DNA from: Burkholderia arboris
GTDB taxonomy: Bacteria; Pseudomonadota; Gammaproteobacteria; Burkholderiales; Burkholderiaceae
Direction: 5' to 3'
NCBI RefSeq assembly: GCF_902499125.1
Contig: NZ_CABVPX010000026.1
Location: 1-64,000, forward strand
DNA length: 64,000 nucleotides
Of the stretch, positions 35,037-41,685 are shown in pieces. The translations under genes and the position numbers were made by a program. A model generated the notes under the pieces. The model saw nothing but the letters and a program-made list of their open reading frames with translations, was not told the DNA's origin and ran no database searches. Numbering within the stretch: position 1 is the stretch's first letter; each line of letters starts with the position of its first letter.

Positions 35037-35429
35037 ATGAGCAAACCCCGCATCGCATTGATTGCGCACGACGCGAAGAAGGACGAGATCGTCGCGCTCG
35101 CGGGCGAATACCGCGCGACGCTCGCGCAATGCCGGCTGGTCGGGACCGGCACGACGGGCGGCCGCATCGCAGCCGCGCACGGGCTGGAGGTCGAGCGCAA
35201 GCTGTCGGGGCCGCTCGGCGGCGACCTGCAGATCGGCGCGGAACTGGCCGAGGGCCGCGTCGACATCGTCGTGTTCCTGCGCGACCCGATGACCGCGCAG
35301 CCGCACGACCCCGACATCACCGCGCTCGTGCGCGCATGCGACGTGCACGACGTGCCGGTTGCGACCAACGTCGCCACCGCGCGGATGCTGCTCGACGATC
35401 TGGCGCGCAACATGCAGGACGTTTGTTAG
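35037..35429 (+). CDS. mgsA: methylglyoxal synthase
   Basis: 130 residues. MgsA converts dihydroxyacetone phosphate to methylglyoxal and phosphate, a bypass of lower glycolysis under phosphate limitation. IALIAHDAKKDEIV, the phosphate-binding GTGTTGGRI, SGPLGGDLQIG with LRDPMTAQPHDPDI (catalytic Asp region) and VPVATNVATA are all present. ATG 35037 follows a good GGAACTGGAG site. The SDR gene lies 55 bases upstream. Confidence 0.95.
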   Translation: MSKPRIALIAHDAKKDEIVALAGEYRATLAQCRLVGTGTTGGRIAAAHGLEVERKLSGPLGGDLQIGAELAEGRVDIVVFLRDPMTAQPHDPDITALVRACDVHDVPVATNVATARMLLDDLARNMQDVC

Positions 35430-35606
35430 GCGCGCGCCGCGCCCGATTGCCCCTGTTCGCGGCAGGGCCATGCACGGACGGCGGCGACGCGCGAGAATCG
35501 TGCGTCGCGATACGCGCCTGCGGCCCGGTTCCCGCATGAATCGGCCGGCCCGCGCATCGGCGACCCGGAATTTTTCCTGACCGATTGACAGACGAGGAGC
35601 GAAACG

Positions 35607-36581
35607 ATGCCGAAAGCAATCCGATACGACCAGCCGGGCGGCCCGGACGTGATGAAGTGGGTCGATGTCGAAGTCGGCGAGCCGAAGGCGGGCGAGGTCC
35701 GCATCCGGCAGCACGCGGTCGGGCTCAACTACATCGACGTGTATTTCCGCACCGGCCTTTATCCGCAACCGCTGCCCGGCGGCCTCGGGATGGAGGCCGC
35801 CGGCGAAGTGACGGCCGTCGGCGACGGCGTGACCGCGCTCAAGGCCGGCGACCGCGTCGCGTATGTCGGGCAGCCGCCGGGGGCGTACGCGCAGGAGCGC
35901 GTGATGCCGGCCGAGCGGCTCGTGAAGCTGCCCGACGGCATCAGCTATGACGATGCCGCGTCGGTGATGCTGCAGGGCCTGACCGCGCACTACCTGCTGC
36001 GCCGCACGTATCCGGTGAAGGCCGGCGACACGATCCTGATCCACGCGGCGGCCGGCGGTGTCGGCCTGCTCGTGTGCCAGTGGGCGAAGGCGCTCGGCGC
36101 GACCGTGATCGGGACGGTCGGCTCCGACGAAAAGGCCGAACTCGCGAAGGCGCACGGCTGCGATCACCCGATCGTCTACACGCGCGAGAACTTCACGCAG
36201 CGCGTGAAGGAGATCACGAACGGCGCCGGCGTGCCGGTCGTCTACGATTCGATCGGCAAGGATACCTACATCGGCTCGCTCGACTGCCTCGCGCCGCTCG
36301 GCTACTTCGTCAGCTTCGGCAACGCGTCGGGCCCGCTGCCGCCGATCGACTCGAAGGAGTTCTCGTCGCGCGGGTCGCTGTTCTTCACGCGGCCGACGCT
36401 GTTCTCGTACATCGCGAAGCGCGCCGATCTCGAAGCCGCGGCCGCCGAGCTGTTCGACGTGATCCTGTCGGGCAAGGTGAAGACCAGCATCAACCAGCGC
36501 TATCCGCTCGCGGAAGTCGGCCGCGCGCATGCCGATCTCGAAGCGCGCAAGACCACCGGCTCGACGATCCTCGTTCCCTGA
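35607..36581 (+). CDS. NADPH:quinone reductase (zeta-crystallin-like)
   Basis: 324 residues, zinc-less medium-chain dehydrogenase of the QOR type (one-electron quinone reduction with NADPH). The N-terminal GroES-like domain contains HAVGLNYIDVYFRTGLYP and GMEAAGEVTAVGDGV. The Rossmann domain opens with LIHAAAGGVGLLVCQWAKALGA, and the C-terminus has VFSYIAKRADLEAAAAELF-type sequence. ATG 35607 follows GAGGAGCG. The 177-base gap after mgsA suggests its own promoter. A GTGCCGGC/GCCGGCAC hairpin (36593-36613) follows the stop. Confidence 0.93.
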   Translation: MPKAIRYDQPGGPDVMKWVDVEVGEPKAGEVRIRQHAVGLNYIDVYFRTGLYPQPLPGGLGMEAAGEVTAVGDGVTALKAGDRVAYVGQPPGAYAQERVMPAERLVKLPDGISYDDAASVMLQGLTAHYLLRRTYPVKAGDTILIHAAAGGVGLLVCQWAKALGATVIGTVGSDEKAELAKAHGCDHPIVYTRENFTQRVKEITNGAGVPVVYDSIGKDTYIGSLDCLAPLGYFVSFGNASGPLPPIDSKEFSSRGSLFFTRPTLFSYIAKRADLEAAAAELFDVILSGKVKTSINQRYPLAEVGRAHADLEARKTTGSTILVP

Positions 36582-36592
36582 TCCATCCCCCC

Positions 36593-36613
36593 GTGCCGGC
36601 GCCATGCCGGCAC
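36593..36613 (+). terminator. hairpin after the quinone reductase gene
   Basis: Perfect 8-bp stem GTGCCGGC/GCCGGCAC with a GCCAT loop, 11 bases past the stop. No U-run follows. Confidence 0.4.
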
Positions 36614-36674
36614 GCACCCCCGCGGGCGGCGCCGTGGCGCCGTCCGTCCCGCCTCCCGGTTTGCCCCGTCCGCG

Positions 36675-36740
36675 CGTTTACACGTTTTTTATATCCGCCC
36701 CGATACCTTTGACCCGTCCTTTACGTGCGTTCCCATAAGG
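36675..36740 (+). promoter_or_regulatory. kdp promoter with KdpE-like box
   Basis: The T-rich block GTTTACACGTTTTTTATAT followed by CCGCCCCG (36676-36702) resembles the E. coli KdpE site upstream of kdpFABC, which combines TTTATA, a T-run, TTTACAC and CCCCGCCCG. TTGACC (36709-36714) fits a -35, and CATAAG (36734-36739) is a weak -10 at 19-base spacing. The E. coli comparison is from memory; binding is inferred. Confidence 0.5.
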
Positions 36741-36777
36741 TTCTAGTCGTCTGATTTCGACGACGGAGAACACAAAA

Positions 36778-36885
36778 ATGGATGGGGTTTTCATCGGCGC
36801 TCTGGTGCTCTTCACCGCGTTGATCCTCGGTTTGGTCGCCGGTTGCGACAAGCTTGTGCAATACGGTCGCGGGGGGCGAGCATGA
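36778..36885 (+). CDS. kdp-leading membrane micropeptide
   Basis: 35 residues: one hydrophobic helix (about residues 4-21) followed by AGCDKLVQYGRGGRA, a basic tail. ATG 36778 has GGAG nine bases upstream, and its stop overlaps the start of kdpF (ATGA), so translation is coupled to the Kdp complex. It is distinct from KdpF, which comes next. Similar one-helix peptides with a Cys-Asp-Lys/Arg-Leu motif precede kdpF in other proteobacteria as I recall, but I know of no assigned function. It may be an extra Kdp accessory subunit. Confidence 0.65.
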   Translation: MDGVFIGALVLFTALILGLVAGCDKLVQYGRGGRA

Positions 36886-36974
36886 CCTGGATGCTTTGGC
36901 TGGCGGGCGCCTCGACGGCGCTGCTGTTTGCGTATCTCGTCTTTGCGCTGCTGCGCGCGGAGGACATCGAATGA
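36882..36974 (+). CDS. kdpF: K(+)-transporting ATPase subunit KdpF
   Basis: 30 residues with a single hydrophobic helix ending in the typical YLVFALLRAEDIE. KdpF is a small stabilising subunit of the KdpFABC pump. It overlaps the preceding micropeptide by four bases (ATGA) and overlaps kdpA by four bases in the same way, so the first three genes are translationally chained. Confidence 0.9.
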   Translation: MTWMLWLAGASTALLFAYLVFALLRAEDIE

Positions 36975-38776
36975 ACGCGAACAACCTGTTGCAGACGCTG
37001 CTGTTCATCGTCGTGCTGCTCGCGGCGGCCGTGCCGGTCGCGCGCTACCTGTCGGCGGTGATGGACGGCAGCTCGCGGGTCGTGCGCGTGTTCGGGCCGC
37101 TCGAACGCGTGCTGTACCGCATCGCCGGCGTCGACGCCGGCAGCGAGATGAACTGGAAGCAGTATGCGATCGCGACGATCGCGTTCAACGCGCTCGGCGC
37201 ACTGTTCCTCTACGGCCTGCTGCGCCTGCAGGGCTTCCTGCCGGGCAATCCGCAGCAGTTCGGCCCGATGACGGTCGACGGCGCATTCAACACGGCCGTC
37301 AGCTTCGTCACCAACACGAACTGGCAGGACTACACGCCCGAGCAGACCGTCAGCTACCTGACGCAGATGCTCGGCCTCACTGTGCAGAATTTCCTGTCGG
37401 CGGCGACCGGCATCGTCGTCGTGATCGCGTTGATCCGCGGCTTCGCACGTCACACCGCGCAGACGATCGGCAACTTCTGGGTCGACCTGACGCGCGTGAC
37501 GATGTACGTGCTCGTGCCGATGTCGGTCGTGATCGCCGCGCTGCTGATGAGCCAGGGCGTGATCCAGAACATGAAGGCGTACCAGGACGTGCCGGTGCTG
37601 CAGGCGAGCACCTACGCGGCGCCGAAGCTCGATGCGCAGGGCAACCCGGTGAAGGACGACAAGGGCAATGCGGTCACGGTGCCGACCCCGCTCGCGAAGC
37701 AGACGCTCGCGATGGGCCCGGTCGCGTCGCAGGAAGCGATTAAGATGCTCGGCACCAACGGGGGCGGCTTCTTCAACGCGAACTCCGCGCACCCGTACGA
37801 GAACCCGACGCCGTTCGCGAACTTCATCCAGATCTTCGCGATCCTGATCATCCCGGCCGCGCTGTGTCTCGTGTTCGGCCGCGTGATCGGCGACCGCCGG
37901 CAGGGCATCGCGGTGCTTGCGGCGATGACGGTCGCGTTCGTGATCGCGATCGGTGTCGAGGTAAGCGCCGAGCAGGGCGGCAACCCGACCCTTGCCGCGC
38001 TGCACGTCGACCAGTCGGCGAGCGCGCTGCAGCCGGGCGGCAACATGGAAGGCAAGGAAACGCGCTTCGGCATCGCGCAGACCGGCATCTTCACGGTCGC
38101 GACGACGGCCGCGTCGTGCGGTGCGGTCGACACGATGCACGATTCGCTGACGCCGCTGGGCGGCCTCGTGCCGATGCTGCTGATGCAACTGGGCGAGGTG
38201 GTCTACGGCGGGGTCGGCTCGGGCCTCTACGGGATGCTCGTGTTCGCGCTGCTCGCGGTGTTCGTCGCCGGCCTGATGATCGGCCGCACGCCGGAATACG
38301 TCGGCAAGAAGATCGAAGCGTACGAGATGAAGATGGTGTCGATCGTCGTGTTGCTCACGCCGCTGCTCGTGCTGGTCGGCACGTCGATCGCCGTGCTTGC
38401 CGATGCGGGCAAGGCCGGCATCGCGAACCCGGGCCCGCACGGCTTCTCGGAAATCCTGTACGCGTTCAGCTCGGCCGCGAACAACAACGGCAGCGCGTTC
38501 GCGGGCCTGACGGTCGGCACGCCGTTCTACAACTGGATGACCGCGATCGCGATGTGGTTCGGCCGCTTCGGCACGATCGTGCCGGTGCTGGCGATCGCCG
38601 GTTCGCTCGCCGCGAAGAAGCGCATCGCGGTGACGAGCGGCACGCTGCCGACGCACGGTCCGCTGTTCGTCGTGCTGCTGCTCGGCACCGTGCTGCTGGT
38701 GGGCGCGCTGACCTACGTGCCGGCGCTCGCGCTCGGCCCGGGCGTCGAGCACCTGATGATGTGGCTGGGCGCGTAA
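36971..38776 (+). CDS. kdpA: K(+)-transporting ATPase subunit KdpA
   Basis: 601-residue potassium-channel-like subunit that selects K+ in the KdpFABC complex. About ten hydrophobic segments and the four selectivity-loop regions are visible: TNTNWQDYTPE, NGGGFFNANSAHPYENPTP, CGAVDTMHDSLTPLGG and AANNNGSAFAGL. ATG 36971 overlaps the kdpF stop. The length is slightly above the E. coli 557 because of an insertion around residues 200-240 (VLQASTYAAPKLDAQGNPV), a periplasmic loop. Confidence 0.97.
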   Translation: MNANNLLQTLLFIVVLLAAAVPVARYLSAVMDGSSRVVRVFGPLERVLYRIAGVDAGSEMNWKQYAIATIAFNALGALFLYGLLRLQGFLPGNPQQFGPMTVDGAFNTAVSFVTNTNWQDYTPEQTVSYLTQMLGLTVQNFLSAATGIVVVIALIRGFARHTAQTIGNFWVDLTRVTMYVLVPMSVVIAALLMSQGVIQNMKAYQDVPVLQASTYAAPKLDAQGNPVKDDKGNAVTVPTPLAKQTLAMGPVASQEAIKMLGTNGGGFFNANSAHPYENPTPFANFIQIFAILIIPAALCLVFGRVIGDRRQGIAVLAAMTVAFVIAIGVEVSAEQGGNPTLAALHVDQSASALQPGGNMEGKETRFGIAQTGIFTVATTAASCGAVDTMHDSLTPLGGLVPMLLMQLGEVVYGGVGSGLYGMLVFALLAVFVAGLMIGRTPEYVGKKIEAYEMKMVSIVVLLTPLLVLVGTSIAVLADAGKAGIANPGPHGFSEILYAFSSAANNNGSAFAGLTVGTPFYNWMTAIAMWFGRFGTIVPVLAIAGSLAAKKRIAVTSGTLPTHGPLFVVLLLGTVLLVGALTYVPALALGPGVEHLMMWLGA

Positions 38777-38830
38777 CGCGCGCCCGCATGGCGACACCTT
38801 GAAAAGACTGAAGAGATTGAAGAGATCGCA

Positions 38831-40915
38831 ATGACTCAACATTCCGCAACACGGTCCATGTTCGATCCGGCGCTGCTGCGCCCGGCGATCGTGGACTCGT
38901 TCAAGAAACTCACGCCGCGCACGCAGTTCCGCAACCCGGTGATGTTCTGCGTGTACGTCGGCAGCATCCTGACGACGATCCTGTGGATCGCGGCGCTCGC
39001 CGGCCAGGCCGAGGCGCCCGCGGGCTTCATCCTCGCGATCGCGCTGTGGCTGTGGTTCACCGTGCTGTTCGCGAACTTCGCCGAAGCGCTCGCCGAAGGG
39101 CGCTCGAAGGCGCAGGCCGCATCGCTGCGCAGCGCGAAGAAGGACGTGATGGCGAAGAAGCTCAACGAGCCGCATCCGAAGTCGCCGATCCGCATCACGA
39201 CCGCGACCGAGCTGCGCCGTGGCGACGTCGTGCTGGTCGAGGCCGGCGACGTGATCCCGGCGGACGGCGAGGTCGTGGACGGCGTCGCATCCGTCGACGA
39301 ATCGGCGATCACCGGCGAATCCGCGCCGGTGATCCGCGAATCGGGCGGCGATTTTTCGTCGGTGACGGGCGGCACGCGCGTGCTGTCCGACTGGATCGTC
39401 GTCAAGGTCACCGCGAACCCCGGCGAGGCGTTCCTCGACCGGATGATCGCGATGGTCGAAGGCGCGAAGCGCAAGAAAACGCCGAACGAGATCGCGCTGA
39501 CGATCCTGCTCGTTGCGCTGACTATCGTGATGCTGCTGGCCACCGCAACGCTGCTGCCGTTCTCGATGTTCTCGGTCGAAGCGATGAAGGCCGGCCACGT
39601 GGTGACGATCACCGCGCTCGTCGCACTGCTCGTGTGCCTGATCCCGACGACGATCGGCGGGCTGCTGTCCGCGATCGGCGTGGCCGGGATGAGCCGGATG
39701 ATGCAGGCGAACGTGATCGCGACGTCGGGTCGCGCGGTGGAAGCGGCCGGCGACGTCGACGTGCTGCTGCTCGACAAGACCGGCACGATCACGCTCGGCA
39801 ACCGCCAGGCGTCGACGTTCGTGCCGGCGCCGGGCGTGACCGAGGAAGCGCTGGCCGATGCCGCGCAACTGTCGTCGCTTGCCGACGAAACGCCCGAAGG
39901 CCGCAGCATCGTGGTGCTCGCGAAGGAGCGCTTCAACATTCGCCAGCGCGACATGGCGCAGCTGCATGCGGCGTTTATCGGCTTTTCCGCGCAGACGCGG
40001 ATGAGCGGCGTCGACCTGCCGGGTCGTGAAATCCGCAAGGGTGCGGCCGACGCGATCCGCCGCTACGTCGAGACGCACGGCAGCCGCTTCCCGGAAGAAG
40101 TGCGCCGCGCGGTGGACGAGGTGGCGCGCCGCGGCAGCACGCCGCTCGTGGTGGCCGACCTGCATGAAGGGGCGGCGCGCGTGCTCGGCGTGATCGAGCT
40201 GAAGGACATCGTGAAGGGCGGCATCAAGGAGCGCTTCGCGGAACTGCGCAAGATGGGCATCAAGACCGTGATGGTGACGGGCGACAACCGGTTGACGGCC
40301 GCGGCGATCGCGGCGGAGGCGGGTGTCGACGACTTCCTCGCGGAAGCGACGCCGGAAACCAAGCTCGCGACGATCCGCGAGCACCAGGCGGCTGGCCGGC
40401 TCGTCGCGATGACGGGCGACGGCACCAACGACGCGCCGGCGCTCGCGCAGGCCGACGTGGCCGTGGCGATGAACACCGGCACGCAGGCGGCGAAGGAGGC
40501 CGGCAACATGGTCGACCTCGACTCGAACCCGACGAAGCTGATCGAGATCGTCGAGATCGGCAAGCAGATGCTGATGACGCGCGGCTCGCTGACGACCTTC
40601 TCGATCGCGAACGACATCGCGAAGTACTTCGCGATCATCCCGGCCGCGTTCGTGACGACCTACCCGCAGCTGCGCGTGCTCGACATCATGCACCTGACGT
40701 CGCCGGCGTCGGCGATCCTGTCGGCGGTGATCTTCAACGCGCTGATCATCGTCGCGCTGATTCCGCTCGCGCTGAAGGGCGTCACGTACCGGCCGCTCGG
40801 CGCCGCGTCGCTGTTGCGCCGCAACCTGCTGGTCTACGGCCTCGGCGGCGTGCTGCTGCCATTCCCGTTCATCAAGCTGATCGACATGACGCTCGCCGCA
40901 CTCGGCTGGGCCTGA
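38831..40915 (+). CDS. kdpB: K(+)-transporting P-type ATPase subunit KdpB
   Basis: 694-residue energising subunit. The phosphorylated Asp is at residue 315 in LLDKTGTITLGN. The TGES-type actuator loop reads SAITGESAPVI, the nucleotide-binding domain has KGAADAIRRYVE, and the hinge motif MTGDGTNDAPALAQADVAVAMN is intact. Seven hydrophobic helices are expected. It lies 54 bases after kdpA and 25 before kdpC, in one operon. Confidence 0.98.
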   Translation: MTQHSATRSMFDPALLRPAIVDSFKKLTPRTQFRNPVMFCVYVGSILTTILWIAALAGQAEAPAGFILAIALWLWFTVLFANFAEALAEGRSKAQAASLRSAKKDVMAKKLNEPHPKSPIRITTATELRRGDVVLVEAGDVIPADGEVVDGVASVDESAITGESAPVIRESGGDFSSVTGGTRVLSDWIVVKVTANPGEAFLDRMIAMVEGAKRKKTPNEIALTILLVALTIVMLLATATLLPFSMFSVEAMKAGHVVTITALVALLVCLIPTTIGGLLSAIGVAGMSRMMQANVIATSGRAVEAAGDVDVLLLDKTGTITLGNRQASTFVPAPGVTEEALADAAQLSSLADETPEGRSIVVLAKERFNIRQRDMAQLHAAFIGFSAQTRMSGVDLPGREIRKGAADAIRRYVETHGSRFPEEVRRAVDEVARRGSTPLVVADLHEGAARVLGVIELKDIVKGGIKERFAELRKMGIKTVMVTGDNRLTAAAIAAEAGVDDFLAEATPETKLATIREHQAAGRLVAMTGDGTNDAPALAQADVAVAMNTGTQAAKEAGNMVDLDSNPTKLIEIVEIGKQMLMTRGSLTTFSIANDIAKYFAIIPAAFVTTYPQLRVLDIMHLTSPASAILSAVIFNALIIVALIPLALKGVTYRPLGAASLLRRNLLVYGLGGVLLPFPFIKLIDMTLAALGWA

Positions 40916-40940
40916 GCCGGCCGCATTTGAAGGAAACATC

Positions 40941-41522
40941 ATGAAAACGTTGATTCGCCCGCTCGTCGTGCTCTTTGTCGTCCTGACCGCCGTGACGGGG
41001 CTCGCTTACCCGGCCGTGATGACCGTGTTCGGCCAGGCCGTGTTCCCGTCGCAGGCGAACGGCAGCCTGATCGAGAAGGACGGCAAGGCGGTCGGCTCCG
41101 CGCTGATCGGCCAGCCGTTCGACGCGCCGAAGTACTTCTGGGGCCGGCTCTCGGCCACGTCGCCGATGCCGTACAACGCGACCGGCTCCGGCGGCTCGAA
41201 CCTCGGCCCGCTGAACCCGTCGCTCGCCGACCAGGTGAAGGGGCGCATCGCCGCGCTGCACGATGCCGGCACCGACATGTCGAAGCCCGTGCCGGTCGAT
41301 CTCGTGACGGCGTCGGCGAGCGGCCTCGATCCGGAAATCACGCCGGCCGCCGCCGCGTACCAGGTCGAGCGCGTCGCGAAGGCGCGCAACCTGGCGCCGG
41401 ATGCGGTTGCGCAGCTCGTGGCCGCGAACACGACGGGCCGCCAGTTCGGCGTGCTCGGCGAGCCGCGCGTGAACGTGCTGAAGCTGAACCTCGCACTCGA
41501 CGCGGCGCAGGCCGCGCACTGA
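40941..41522 (+). CDS. kdpC: K(+)-transporting ATPase subunit KdpC
   Basis: 193 residues: one N-terminal helix (LVVLFVVLTAVTGLAYPAVMT) anchoring a periplasmic domain. The segment KYFWGRLSATSPMPYNATGSGGSNLGP and the C-terminal VNVLKLNLALD are typical of KdpC, which stabilises the complex. Two hairpins follow before kdpD. Confidence 0.96.
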   Translation: MKTLIRPLVVLFVVLTAVTGLAYPAVMTVFGQAVFPSQANGSLIEKDGKAVGSALIGQPFDAPKYFWGRLSATSPMPYNATGSGGSNLGPLNPSLADQVKGRIAALHDAGTDMSKPVPVDLVTASASGLDPEITPAAAAYQVERVAKARNLAPDAVAQLVAANTTGRQFGVLGEPRVNVLKLNLALDAAQAAH

Positions 41523-41553
41523 GCGCGCGGCCGGGCTTCCGGTGACAACCGGC

Positions 41554-41614
41554 GTCCGGCGCGGCACGATCCGCGCCGGACATGCTTTTTTCCCGACGGC
41601 GCATGCGCCGTCTT
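41554..41614 (+). terminator. two hairpins between kdpC and kdpD
   Basis: The first is an 11-bp perfect stem GTCCGGCGCGG with its complement (41554-41581), followed by ATGC and six Ts. The second is the perfect 18-base palindrome GACGGCGCATGCGCCGTC (41595-41612), followed by TTTGCCTTTT. The first looks like a real terminator, so kdpDE expression would depend on read-through or another promoter. Confidence 0.7.
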
Positions 41615-41685
41615 TGCCTTTTGCGGCGATTTGGAACAACAATGCTCGTACTCGCGCGCATCCGGGCGCTCCGCTTTCCTGACGC

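Noticed and set aside
36812..40942. A 1376-codon open frame antisense to kdpA and kdpB
   Set aside because: The sense strand encodes complete KdpA and KdpB; the antisense product is His/Arg/Asp-rich low-complexity sequence without any domain.
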